Positions 1 to 10,750 of a stretch of 64,000 nucleotides of DNA are shown one piece after another (the stretch's first letter is position 1; each line of letters starts with the position of its first letter). The DNA is from Pseudolysinimonas kribbensis. GTDB taxonomy: Bacteria > Actinomycetota > Actinomycetes > Actinomycetales > Microbacteriaceae. The stretch is taken from NCBI RefSeq assembly GCF_030161895.1, contig NZ_BSVB01000001.1, forward strand, positions 868,001 to 932,000, in the 5' to 3' direction. A program made the position numbers and the translations under genes. The notes under the pieces were generated by a model. The model was not told the origin of the DNA. It searched no databases and was given only the letters and a program-made list of their open reading frames with translations.

Positions 1-1
1 G

Positions 2-379
2 CACGAGGCGTACGCGGTCTGGGGCGAGAAGTCGATGTACGGCAAGACGGTCACCGGGGTGCTGCGCTCGACGTTCGTCATCGACGAGGAGGGACGCATC
101 GAGCTGGCGCTGTACAACGTCAAGGCGACCGGCCACGTCGCGGCCCTGCGCAAGAAGCTCGGGCTCGCCGCGCAGCCGGTGGGTCAGATCGCGGTGTCGC
201 CGCGGCGTCGTGTCGCGTTCACGATCGTCGGCGTGAACAGCAGGATGAACGCCACGATGGCGACGACGACCAGCGGCCAGCCGAGCAGCGGCTGCGCATC
301 CGGTCCGACGAGCACGCCGATGCCGACCGCGATCTGGATGATCTGCCACACGATGGCGGCGGCGCGGATCCAGGCCTGA
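2..379 (+). CDS. bcp: Peroxiredoxin (Bcp/PrxQ type), C-terminal fragment
   Basis: The window opens inside this gene, so the N-terminal half with the peroxidatic cysteine is missing. The visible part (VWGEKSMYGK, then STFVIDEEG, then VKATGHV) is the conserved C-terminal end of thioredoxin-dependent peroxiredoxins that reduce hydroperoxides in the cytoplasm. Family similarity ends near base 180, where a stop would be expected. Instead the frame stays open to a TGA at 377-379, reading about 66 codons antisense through the next gene. That tail has no family character, so a lost stop or base error near 180 is likely. The identification is firm; the 3' end is not. Confidence 0.82.
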   Translation, partial: HEAYAVWGEKSMYGKTVTGVLRSTFVIDEEGRIELALYNVKATGHVAALRKKLGLAAQPVGQIAVSPRRRVAFTIVGVNSRMNATMATTTSGQPSSGCASGPTSTPMPTAIWMICHTMAAARIQA

Positions 380-588
380 CGACGCAGCGTTCCGATCACC
401 ATCGCGCCCAGCCAGACCGCGGCGATGACCACGATGACGGCCAGCGCGATCCCGCTGCCGACTCCGCCCGCATCGCCGGTGCCGACGGACACGATCGACA
501 GCACCGCGAGCACGGCCACGAGCAGGAACTCGAGCGTCAGGAGTCCCGCCAGCACCCAGAGCAGCGCCGGTCGTTGCGGGGCATTCAC
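184..588 (-). CDS. Small four-helix membrane protein, unknown function
   Basis: This encodes 134 residues with four hydrophobic stretches (about 8-33, 45-66, 75-95 and 99-122) separated by short polar loops, ending in a basic tail (RRRGD). No catalytic motif is visible. Proteins of this size and topology are frequent unassigned membrane proteins in Actinobacteria. It is convergent with the peroxiredoxin gene and divergent from whiB1. The intervening 589-787 is AT-richer than its surroundings and probably carries both promoters, but no clear consensus was found. It could be a small transporter subunit or a stress membrane protein; function is unknown. Confidence 0.7.
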   Translation of the reverse strand: MNAPQRPALLWVLAGLLTLEFLLVAVLAVLSIVSVGTGDAGGVGSGIALAVIVVIAAVWLGAMVIGTLRRQAWIRAAAIVWQIIQIAVGIGVLVGPDAQPLLGWPLVVVAIVAFILLFTPTIVNATRRRGDTAI

Positions 589-787
589 AGAGTTGTCCTA
601 TTCGAAACTATTGATTCGGTGTTTCAAGTATGTAACGCTGTCTGCGGTTGATGTGACGCCTACAACGCGGTAGGTGAGTCCGCAGATCATTCCCCCACCT
701 CTACGGATTCCCTATCAGCTGCGCGCGGCAGCAACCAGAATCCGGTGCCTCGCGCTCGCGTCAGAGCAACAAGAGGAGCACCCCACC

Positions 788-1036
788 ATGGATTGGCGTG
801 ACAAGGCCGCGTGCCTCACTGCGGACCCCGAGCTGTTCTTCCCGGTCGGCAACACGGGGCCGGCGGTCGACCAGATCGACCAGGCGAAGTCGGTGTGCGC
901 GCGGTGCTCCGTGACGGAGCAGTGCCTGCAGTACGCGCTCGAGACCAACCAGGACTCGGGCGTCTGGGGCGGCCTGAGCGAAGACGAGCGCCGTGCCCTC
1001 AAGCGTCGCGCCGCTCGCGCGCGCCGCGCCAGCTAG
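788..1036 (+). CDS. whiB1: WhiB1-type iron-sulfur transcriptional regulator
   Basis: An 82-residue WhiB-like protein. Four cysteines (C9, C37, C40, C46) in the WhiB spacing would bind a [4Fe-4S] cluster. The G[VI]WGG turn is at 58-62, followed by a basic C-terminus (LKRRAARARR) for DNA contact. Length and the start MDWR fit WhiB1, the essential NO-responsive member that partners with the primary sigma factor. The ATG at 788 is chosen because an AAGAGGAG ribosome site lies just upstream at 771-778; upstream in-frame codons look non-coding. It is convergent with pdtaS, the same neighbour pair as Rv3219/Rv3220c in M. tuberculosis. Confidence 0.93.
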   Translation: MDWRDKAACLTADPELFFPVGNTGPAVDQIDQAKSVCARCSVTEQCLQYALETNQDSGVWGGLSEDERRALKRRAARARRAS

Positions 1037-1050
1037 CGCGCCGCTCGCAC

Positions 1051-1120
1051 AACCGATCGCCTTTTTGCCATCCGGTGTCGCCCGCGCGGGTGCGATCGGA
1101 TGGCAAACGGATGATCGGTT
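1051..1120. terminator. Long inverted repeat between whiB1 and pdtaS
   Basis: Two nested arms form a large hairpin. The inner 11-bp arms TTTGCCATCCG (1064-1074) and CGGATGGCAAA (1097-1107) are perfect complements. The outer 8-bp arms AACCGATC (1051-1058) and GATCGGTT (1113-1120) are also perfect; a 5-bp mismatch separates the two. It sits between two convergent 3' ends, so a bidirectional terminator without a U-tract is the simplest reading. Confidence 0.65.
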
Positions 1121-1156
1121 CCCCGCGGCGGAAGGCGCGACGCCGCACCCGGCGCG

Positions 1157-2645
1157 TCAGGGCTTCTGCAGCCACAGGGTCGGCACCTCGATCGTGACCT
1201 CGGTGCCCTCCCCTCGAGGGTGTGCCAGTCGATCGTCCCGCCGAGCTCGCCCTGGATGAGCGTCCGCACGATCTGGGTGCCGAGCCCCGAGCCGACCTGA
1301 CCCTCGGGCAGGCCGACGCCGTCGTCACGCACCTTGACGATGAGCTGGCGATCCTTGCGCTTGGCCGAGATCTCGACCGTGCCATCCCGGCCGGCGAGGC
1401 CGTGCTCCACGGCGTTGGTCACGAGCTCCGTGAGCGCGAGCGCCAGCGGCGTCGCGTACTCGCTCGGCAGCACGCCGAAGCTCCCCTTCTTCGTGGGATG
1501 CACGGTCGTGTTGTGGGTCGACGCGACCTCGGCGATGAGCAGCAGCACGCGGTCGAATACATCGTCGAAGTCGACGTTCTGGCTGAGCCCCTCGCTCAGG
1601 GTGTCGTGCACCACCGCGATCGCGGCGACCCGCCTCATGGCCTGGGTGAGCGCCTCCCGCGCGGTGTCGCTGTGCGCGCGCCGGCTCTGGATGCGCAGCA
1701 GCGACGCGACCGTCTGCAGGTTGTTCTTGACGCGGTGGTGGATCTCGCGGATCGTCGCGTCCTTGGTGATCAGCTCCTGCTCCTGATGCCGGACCTCGGT
1801 GACGTCGCGCACGAGCACGATCGCGCCGATCCGCTCCTCGTGGTGCCGGATCGGGATGGTGCGCAGGGTGACCGTCACGCCGCGCGCCTCGATGTCGGTG
1901 CGCCACGGCGCGCGGCCGGTGACCACGAGCGGCAACGACTCGTCGACGATGAGCCGTCCCTCGAGCAGCTGGGTGGTCACCTCGGCGAGGGACTCGCCCT
2001 CGAGCTCGCCCTGGAAGCCCATCCGGTTGAAGGCCGAGAGTCCGTTGGGGCTCGCGAACGTGACGACACCGTCGAGGTCAAGCCGGATGAGGCCGTCCGC
2101 GGCGCGGGCGCGCCGCGCCGGGGTCCGGATGGCGCGCCCGGGTCGGGGAAGTCGCCCGACGCGATCATCGCGAACAGATCGTTGGCGCACTGGTTGAAGG
2201 TCAGCTCCTGCCGGCTCGGCGTGCGCGCCTCGCTGAGGTTGCTGTGCCGCGTGAGCACGGCGATCGGCGTGTGCTGCGCGGCAGCGCCGCCGCCGGACGC
2301 CCGGCGGACGACCGGCACGGCCCGCACCCGCGTCGGCGTCTCCTCGTACCAGTCGGGCGCGGCGGTGTCGATGATCCCGCCCGTCGCGAACGCATCGGAC
2401 ACCTGCTGACGCCACTCCGGCTTGATCGGCTGACCCACGAAGTCGCGGTAGAAGAGGGTCGCGGCGGACGACGGGCGCGAGTGCGCCGCGGCGATGAAGC
2501 CGCCGTCGGAGGTCGGCAGCCACAGCACGATGTCGGCGAACGCGAGGTCGGCGATGAGCTGGGCATCGGCGACGAGCAGGTGCAGCCACTCGACGTCCGC
2601 CTCCGATCGACCCTGCGCGACGGCGAGTTCGGACAGGGTCGACAT
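1157..2645 (-). CDS. pdtaS: PdtaS-type sensor histidine kinase (two frameshifts)
   Basis: A cytosolic HWE/HisKA_2-family kinase of about 496 residues once repaired, close to the 501 of mycobacterial PdtaS, which phosphorylates the antiterminator PdtaR. Order: N-terminal GAF-like domain (about 1-150), PAS domain with DGVVTFASPNGLSA (about 165-290), the phospho-acceptor box REIHHRVKNNLQ (His near 302), then an ATPase domain with ELVTNAVEHG and DDGVGLP. One frameshift lies near 2105-2150 between GAF and PAS. A second at about 1217 is cured by adding one G to the GGGG run, giving the ending PTLWLQKP before the TGA at 1157-1159. Start ATG at 2645. The whiB1 neighbour supports the name. Confidence 0.88.
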
Positions 2646-2655
2646 GCTGAAAAGA

Positions 2656-3935
2656 CTAAGCCGTGCGTCTCGACTCCGACGGCCGGGCCCACGGTCGGCG
2701 CCGGCGCCCCGGTGAGGGCCGGACACCGCCGTCGCCCTCGGGCCGGACGCGCGCCGCCAGCTCGCGGATGGCGGCCGTCGCCGGCGACCGGGGTGCGGCA
2801 TCCGGCAGCGGACGCCCGCTCAGCAATGCGGCGTCGAACGCGGCCGGATCCCAGGGCACCAGCAGCGGGTCGCGCACACCGCCGAAGCGGGCGAGGGTCT
2901 GCCGCACCTGTGCCCCAGGACCCAGCCCGATCGCGCCGGCGCGCACCTTGTTGACCACGGTGACCACGCGATCCGGGTCGACCAGCTCGAGCAGGTCGGC
3001 GTGCACGCGGAGATAGCGGGCGAGGCCGACCGGGTCGGCCGCCGCGACCGCGACCACCCGATCGGCGGCCCGCAGCGCGGCGATCGTCGCCGCATTGCGT
3101 CGCGGCGCGGCGAGGTCGCTGGAGAGCTCCTCGTCCTGCTCGAGGCTCGCCGCCGTGTCGACGATCGTCATCGGCGCCCACGCCCGCAGCGCCGTGAGCA
3201 CCCCCTCGACGCGGTCGCCGCCGAGCTCGGGCCAGCGGCTCGCGCGGCCGATGCCGGTGAGCACCCGGAGCGCACCGGCGCCGTGCGGTTGCGCGATGCG
3301 GTCGAGCTCCGCGCCGGTCAGGCCGCCGGTCGGCGCGAGGCGGCAGGCGGCCGCGAAGCCGGGCGCCTCGTCCAGGAGCCCGAGCGCAGGCGCCACGGAC
3401 GCGCCATGGGTATCGGCGTCGGCGAGCGCGACGGCCCCGCCGCCGGCGGCGAGCTCCGCGGCCAGCGCCACGGCGATGGACGTCCTCCCCGGCGCGCCGA
3501 CCGGGCCCCACACCGCGACGACGGTGCCGCGATCCACGCGCCGTCCCGGGGGCGCAGCGTGGTGCGCTCGTCGACCTCGTCGGCGTCGTCCGCTCCGGAT
3601 GCCGCCCCGCCCCCGCGCGGCAGGATCGCCTCCCAGCCCGCCGGGCCCTCGATCACGTCGAGCACCCCCAGTCCCGCGGCATGTCGCCGCTCCGAGGGCT
3701 CCGACGCGATCACCACGAGCCGCACGCCGAGCCGGTCGCACGCGTCGAGCAGCGGGCGCCCCAGGTACTGCGGTCCGGCGCCGCAGACCACCAGGTCGGG
3801 CGCCGTCGTCGCGAGGCGGCCGGCGAGCTCGTCGCCGCCCGAGCAGCGCGCGACGACCCGGTGTCCGTGCCGCGCCGCGTCGGCGGCGAGCGCCTCCTCC
3901 TCGGCGAGCGGCAGCGCGAGGGCGACGTCGCTCAC
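2656..3935 (-). CDS. CpaE-like P-loop ATPase with receiver-like N-terminus (frameshift)
   Basis: About 426 residues after repair of one frameshift near 3535-3550. The first 115 or so residues resemble a degenerate receiver domain (LVVCGAG, LVVIASEPSE). The second part is a SIMIBI/ParA-type ATPase starting VVAVWGPVGAPGRTS, a deviant Walker A, with DADTHGAS and TIVDTAASLEQDEE following. CpaE proteins place Flp/Tad pilus machinery at the cell pole. No CpaF/TadA ATPase, TadB/C or pilin gene is nearby, so the role here is open. The start overlaps the stop of the SAF-domain gene by ATGA, indicating translational coupling. The C-terminus is arginine-rich and may be imprecise. Confidence 0.75.
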
Positions 3936-4615
3936 GGCGCGTCCGAGAGGCCGAGGCCGGCGGGCACGATCGCCAGGTCGTCGCCGGCGGCGATCGCGGC
4001 GAGCACGCGGGCGACGCGGGAGCGCGGCAGGCGCACCTCGACGACGCTGCCCTCATGGTCCGCGGTCAGGGTCTGATCGCCGTCGAGCACCCGGACGACG
4101 GTGGCGTCGGAGACGATGACCGACGGCGGGGCGATGCCGTCGCCGTCGGGGTCGGCGCCGTCCGTCGTCACGGCGAGCGCCGTCACGGGAGCGGCCGACC
4201 ACACGTCGACCCGGGCCCCCGCCTTCACCGCACCGCTGACCCGCGTCGCGAGCCGCAGCACGAGCGAGGTGTCGTCGGCGTCCGCGTGGCGGCCGACGGA
4301 CGACGCCGGCACGAGCTCGCCCTGCGCGACCGGACGCGTGATCACCAGGCCGCCGTGCGGGATGTCGCCGACGCCGAGGTAGAGCGCGTCCGAGCCGTCG
4401 AGCGCCACGCCGCGCGCCACGAGGTCGGAGGCGTCGATGCGCTGCCCCGGCTCGAGCGGACCGGCCGCCGCGTACACCTCGGTGCGCCGGTCGACGGACG
4501 CGACGATCCCGACGGTGGCGGCGACCGAGGCCGCGACGAGCAGGAGCCCGATGAACAGCCGCGGGTCGGCGAACCGCCGGCGGCGGGTCGTGGAGGCGGG
4601 AGCGGGAGCGGACAT
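3932..4615 (-). CDS. SAF-domain membrane protein (CpaB/RcpC-like)
   Basis: 227 residues: a short basic cytoplasmic tail (RRRRFADPR), one membrane helix at about 20-40, then an extracytoplasmic SAF domain (GPLEPGQRIDASDLVARG, VITRPVAQGELVP) and a C-terminal region with VEVRLPRSRVARVLAAI. SAF domains in CpaB/RcpC act in Flp pilus assembly at the wall. The ATG at 4615 is used; an in-frame ATG nine bases upstream at 4624 is possible. It forms a two-gene operon with the CpaE-like ATPase. No other pilus genes are visible, so assignment to a pilus is inference. Confidence 0.75.
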   Translation of the reverse strand: MSAPAPASTTRRRRFADPRLFIGLLLVAASVAATVGIVASVDRRTEVYAAAGPLEPGQRIDASDLVARGVALDGSDALYLGVGDIPHGGLVITRPVAQGELVPASSVGRHADADDTSLVLRLATRVSGAVKAGARVDVWSAAPVTALAVTTDGADPDGDGIAPPSVIVSDATVVRVLDGDQTLTADHEGSVVEVRLPRSRVARVLAAIAAGDDLAIVPAGLGLSDAP

Positions 4616-4690
4616 GGCGACCATGCTCGCCCGCACAGCGCGGGCATCCCGGGAGTTATCCACACTCCGGTCACCGGCCTCCCCGGCGCC

Positions 4691-4696
4691 CATAAT
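4691..4696 (+). promoter_or_regulatory. Candidate -10 element (CATAAT), leaderless
   Basis: CATAAT lies seven bases before the ATG of the HTH gene at 4704. In a sequence this GC-rich it stands out, and its distance would place transcription start at or next to the start codon. No good -35 hexamer is seen. Confidence 0.45.
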
Positions 4697-4703
4697 CGCT
4701 GTC

Positions 4704-4979
4704 ATGACGGCATCCGACGGCGATCCCCGCGGGCTGGGACGGTTCCTGACCCTGGCCGACACCGCCGAGATCCTGAACATCTCGGCGAGCCAGGCGTATG
4801 CGCTGGTGCGCTCCGGAGAGCTGCCGGCGATCAAGGTCGGCACCAGCGGGCACTGGCGCATCGAGCGCGATCGCCTCGAGGACTACATCGCCGACAAGTA
4901 CGAGGAGAACCGCCGCCGCGGGCTCTGGCACCAGGCGGAGTTCGCCGACGTGCCGGAGCTGTTCGCCGGGCGCGACTGA
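4704..4979 (+). CDS. Excisionase-type helix-turn-helix protein
   Basis: 91 residues with a MerR/excisionase-like winged HTH: LTLADTAEILNISASQAYALV, then GELPAIKVG and HWRIERDRLEDYI. This fold binds DNA as a small regulator or recombination directionality factor. There is no integrase, attachment site or phage gene nearby, so a housekeeping transcription factor is more likely; closely similar single-domain proteins occur across Microbacteriaceae. It is divergent from the SAF/CpaE pair and may regulate it. The leaderless-type promoter supports the ATG at 4704. Confidence 0.8.
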   Translation: MTASDGDPRGLGRFLTLADTAEILNISASQAYALVRSGELPAIKVGTSGHWRIERDRLEDYIADKYEENRRRGLWHQAEFADVPELFAGRD

Positions 4980-4989
4980 GACACCGCGT

Positions 4990-5559
4990 TCAGAACCGCA
5001 GCATCCGGATGCCTGCGAAGGGCAGGATCCGTACCGCACGCACCGCGCCCGGCCGGCGCGGTTCACCCGGGTCGTGCTCGGCCAGGTCGACGTGGTCGCG
5101 CCCGACCCGGTCGATGGTGCCGTGCAGCGCGCGGGAGGCGGTCGTGACGTCGACCGGGCAGCGCCGGCGGCACAGGTCGCGCAGCACGAACGACAGGCCG
5201 AGGCGCCGGGAGAGGGCGTCGGGGCGCTCGGGCGTCGGCTCGAGCGCCCCGGCGACGGGCGTCGCGCCCGCCAGCAGTCCCGCGATCGCGTCGAGGGGCA
5301 CGAGGCACGACGCCGCCCGCGCGCCGGTCGCCGCACCGGAGACCCAGTCGCGGCCGATCGCCTCGACCCGCAGCTCCACACGCGTGCCCTCGACCAGCTC
5401 GACGACGATCTGCTGGCCGGAGAACGCCACGATCCGGTCGCGCAGGGTGAGCCGACCGAGGCGCAGCCGCTCCTCCTCGGCGGCGACGTCGAGCTCCTCG
5501 GCGCCGAGCTCCTGTTCCAGCTGACTCTCGAGGTCGGCGAAGAGGTCGTCCCAGCGCAC
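4990..5559 (-). CDS. Conserved hypothetical protein
   Basis: 189 residues, mixed alpha/beta composition, no signal peptide or membrane helix. The N-terminus (WDDLFADLESQLEQELGAEE) is acidic and probably helical. The middle has a beta-rich region (IVVELVEGTRVELRVEAIG) resembling small RNA- or protein-binding barrels, and there is a CRRRC pair near 131-135. It is convergent with the HTH gene, 10 bases apart, and divergent from the DUF6459 gene across 137 bases. I do not recognise a function. The coding frame is supported by its length and codon pattern. Confidence 0.65.
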   Translation of the reverse strand: MRWDDLFADLESQLEQELGAEELDVAAEEERLRLGRLTLRDRIVAFSGQQIVVELVEGTRVELRVEAIGRDWVSGAATGARAASCLVPLDAIAGLLAGATPVAGALEPTPERPDALSRRLGLSFVLRDLCRRRCPVDVTTASRALHGTIDRVGRDHVDLAEHDPGEPRRPGAVRAVRILPFAGIRMLRF

Positions 5560-5696
5560 CCCGCGACCGTGCCACCCGGAACGCCGGTCGGGAGGGATCT
5601 GTCCACAGGGGAGATCTGCCCATCGACAGCGCTTCGTGAGTCGTGCTTAGGTGTGGGCACCCCGGTCGGGGGACAAACGGGATCACCGGGGGTGAC

Positions 5697-6143
5697 ATGA
5701 GCACGGCGGCCGTTCAGCCCATCCGGGTCGAGGTAGCACCGAGGAGCCGGGGCCGGCTCGACACCGACGACTTCTTCGGTCAGCAACCCGCCTCCACGCG
5801 ATCGCTGCCCGATCCGCAGCCGCTGCTCGAGAACCTCACCCGCTGCGTGATCGAGATCCTCGCCGGCGCGCGCGACCTCGAGCAGATCGCCCGCTGGGTC
5901 GACGACGACGTCTACCGGAGCCTGCTGAAGCGCGTGGTGCTCGCGGCCCGCGCCCGCCAGGTGCGCGGCCAGCCGGTGGCTCGCCCGGCGTTCCGTCTCG
6001 GATCGGTGCGCGTGTGCGAACCGCGCGACGGCGTCGTCGAGGCGGTCGTCGTCGTGCACAACCGGGCGCGCTCGCGCGCCGTCGCCATCCGGCTCGAGGG
6101 TCTCGACCGGCGCTGGCGCGCGACCGCGATCAGCGTGCTGTAG
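5697..6143 (+). CDS. DUF6459 (Rv3235-like) protein
   Basis: 148 residues. The C-terminal 90 match the actinobacterial family found beside secA: ENLTRCVIEILAGARDLEQIARW, VYRSLLKRVVLAARAR, then VRVCEPRDGVVEAVVVVH and RAVAIRLEGLDRRWRATAI. The helix plus beta-sheet pattern suggests a small cytoplasmic binding protein; biochemical function is unknown. The ATG at 5697 follows a GGGGGTGA stretch. It is convergent with secA, and its stop codon lies inside a 32-bp tandem duplication. Confidence 0.8.
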   Translation: MSTAAVQPIRVEVAPRSRGRLDTDDFFGQQPASTRSLPDPQPLLENLTRCVIEILAGARDLEQIARWVDDDVYRSLLKRVVLAARARQVRGQPVARPAFRLGSVRVCEPRDGVVEAVVVVHNRARSRAVAIRLEGLDRRWRATAISVL

Positions 6144-6198
6144 TCGCGGCGGCGCGGATCGGCGCCGTGCTGTAGTCGTGGCGGCGCGGATCGGCGCC
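6135..6198. repeat. 32-bp tandem duplication
   Basis: Bases 6135-6166 and 6167-6198 are identical except for C to T (6147 versus 6179). The first copy includes the last codons and TAG stop of the DUF6459 gene; the second contains a vestigial copy of that end. The duplicated unit carries half of the hairpin at 6180-6201. Confidence 0.9.
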
Positions 6199-6201
6199 GC
6201 C
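6180..6201. terminator. GC hairpin between DUF6459 gene and secA
   Basis: Perfect 8-bp arms GGCGGCGC (6180-6187) and GCGCCGCC (6194-6201) around a GGATCG loop lie between two convergent genes. There is no T-run. It is probably a bidirectional terminator; a weaker form exists in the first duplication copy. Confidence 0.55.
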
Positions 6202-6286
6202 CACAGCGAACCGTCCGGAGAAGTGACGTGGCTCCGACCCGTCGTACGAGGGGCCGGAGCTTCACGGCTGGGATTCGGGCCCCGCG

Positions 6287-9144
<2,858 letters not shown>

Positions 9145-9237
9145 CGGGATCTCCAGACATCCGGGCACGCCGAGGAGGCGGCCGTTACCAGATGGTGACT
9201 CTACCAATGAGGAGCGGTCGCAACCTGAGGCGGGGCG

Positions 9238-9876
9238 TCACTCCTCCTGAAGCGAGATCACTCCGTAGTCCCAGCCGACCCGCCGGTAGACCACGCTGGG
9301 CCGGTCGGTGCGGGCGTCGACGAAGAGGAAGAAGTCGTGGCCGACCAGCTCCATGCGGTCGACGGCCTCCTCCTGCGTCATCCGCTCGGCCGGGAAGACC
9401 TTCTGCCGGATGACGACCGGGCTCCACGGCTCGTCCTCGTGCTCGTCCTCGAGCACGGCGATCGATCCGGTGGAGACGCGTTCGAGCACGTCGATGCTCG
9501 CCGGGACGACGTCGGCGACCCGCCCGTTGCCGGTCACCTCCCGCATCGAGGCGGGGCGGTGCTGCCCGCGATGGATCTTGCGGCGGTCCTTCGCCTGCCG
9601 GATGCGCTCGATCAGCTTCTCGAGGGCGAGATCGAATGCGGCGTACTTGTCCGCGGCGCCCGCCTCGGCGCGCACGATCGGTCCGGGGCCGATGAGGGTC
9701 AGCTCGACGCGGTCGTCGCCGTTCGCGCCGCTCGACTTCTCGTGGTGGCGGCAGACCCGGATCTCGAGGGCGAGCGCCCGTTCCGCGAGGGCGGAGACCT
9801 TGTCGGCCTTCTCGGTGGCGTAGTCCTCGAACCGGTCCGGGATCCCCACTCCACGACCGGTGATCGTGATGTCCAT
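9238..9876 (-). CDS. hpf: Long-form ribosome hibernation promoting factor
   Basis: 212 residues, the size of long HPF, which dimerises 70S ribosomes into inactive 100S particles. The N-terminal S30Ae/RaiA domain (1-100; ITGRGVGIPDRFEDYATEKADK) is followed by a linker and the C-terminal dimerisation domain (about 150-212; KVFPAERMTQEEAVDRMELVG then FFLFVDARTDRPSVVYRR). The ATG at 9876 has a strong AAGGAGG site seven bases upstream; a longer in-frame opening is not needed. Gene order secA-hpf-comF is the same as Rv3240c-Rv3242c. Confidence 0.96.
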   Translation of the reverse strand: MDITITGRGVGIPDRFEDYATEKADKVSALAERALALEIRVCRHHEKSSGANGDDRVELTLIGPGPIVRAEAGAADKYAAFDLALEKLIERIRQAKDRRKIHRGQHRPASMREVTGNGRVADVVPASIDVLERVSTGSIAVLEDEHEDEPWSPVVIRQKVFPAERMTQEEAVDRMELVGHDFFLFVDARTDRPSVVYRRVGWDYGVISLQEE

Positions 9877-9945
9877 CGCAGCCTCCTTCGCTCTCGCGCT
9901 CTCGCGTGGGGACTGCCGATCAGGCGGTTCCACGCCTTTCGGGCC

Positions 9946-9973
9946 ACGCTAGTCCGCGGGGCCCCCGTGTCAC
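9946..9973 (-). promoter_or_regulatory. Candidate hpf promoter
   Basis: Read on the minus strand: -35 GTGACA (9973-9968), 16-bp spacer, -10 TAGCGT (9951-9946). The -35 overlaps the stop codon of the ComF-type gene. Predicted start is about 9939, giving a leader near 60 bases. Confidence 0.4.
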
Positions 9974-10686
9974 CCGGCGGGGCCTGAGGGGTTGCGATGA
10001 GTCGTCGCAGCATCGCCTCCGAACCCGGCGACACGCCGCGGCGTCGACGCGATGGCGGCGTAGGCGAGCACCTGCGCGCCCGCCTCGCGGAGGGCGTCGG
10101 CCGCGGCCATGAGGGTGGCGCCGGTCGTCACGACGTCGTCCACGAGCAGGAACCGGCGGCCGTCGAGAGGCCCTCGCGCGACGAAGACGCCCGCGAGGTG
10201 GCTGCCCCGCGCGGTCGCGCTCAGCGTCTTCTGGGCGGGATGCGGCCGTGCCGCGCGGAAGACCGGCGCGACCCGGAATCCGGCGGCCGCGAGGGTGCGG
10301 CGCACCGGGTCGTATCCGCGACGACGGCGAGCACGCCGCGTCGAGGGCACGGCGCAGAGCTCCAGCACGCCGTCGGCCGCGCCGCCCTCGACCGCCTCCG
10401 CGCGAGCCGCGGCGACCGCCGCGATCAGCGCCGGTGCCAGGCGCCCGGCGAGACCGGGACGGTCGCTCTTCATCGCGACGATCACCTCGCGCGCGATGCC
10501 CTCGTACCCCAGCCCGGCGAGCACCGCGGTGCCGTCGGCGAGCACCCGACGACGCGGCACGGGGGCGAGGGCTGCGATGCACGCGCCGCACAGGGCGCGA
10601 TCGTCGGCACCGCATCCCGCGCATACGACCGGCAGGAGCAGCGCGGCGGCGTCGAGGAGCGCGGCGCGCAGCGGTGTCTCGGGCAT
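9970..10686 (-). CDS. ComF-family phosphoribosyltransferase
   Basis: 238 residues. An N-terminal zinc-ribbon (C22, C25, C33, C36; CAGC and CGAC) precedes a type I phosphoribosyltransferase domain whose PRPP-binding loop LLVDDVVTTGAT lies in the last quarter. GYDPVRRTLA and QKTLSATAR are family signatures. ComF proteins were first linked to DNA uptake in Bacillus; in Actinobacteria the substrate is unknown, and no other competence gene is here. Equivalent to Rv3242c between hpf and lpqB. Start ATG at 10686. Confidence 0.88.
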   Translation of the reverse strand: MPETPLRAALLDAAALLLPVVCAGCGADDRALCGACIAALAPVPRRRVLADGTAVLAGLGYEGIAREVIVAMKSDRPGLAGRLAPALIAAVAAARAEAVEGGAADGVLELCAVPSTRRARRRRGYDPVRRTLAAAGFRVAPVFRAARPHPAQKTLSATARGSHLAGVFVARGPLDGRRFLLVDDVVTTGATLMAAADALREAGAQVLAYAAIASTPRRVAGFGGDAATTHRNPSGPAG

Positions 10687-10750
10687 GGCGGGACTCTGGC
10701 CGACCCGGCGGGCACCGCGGGGACGCCGGCGGAGATCGGTGGATGCCCTG

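Noticed and set aside
4704-4979. Prophage or integrative element marked by the excisionase-like gene
   Set aside because: No integrase, repeats, tRNA or phage genes nearby; the gene is a common single-domain HTH protein in this lineage.
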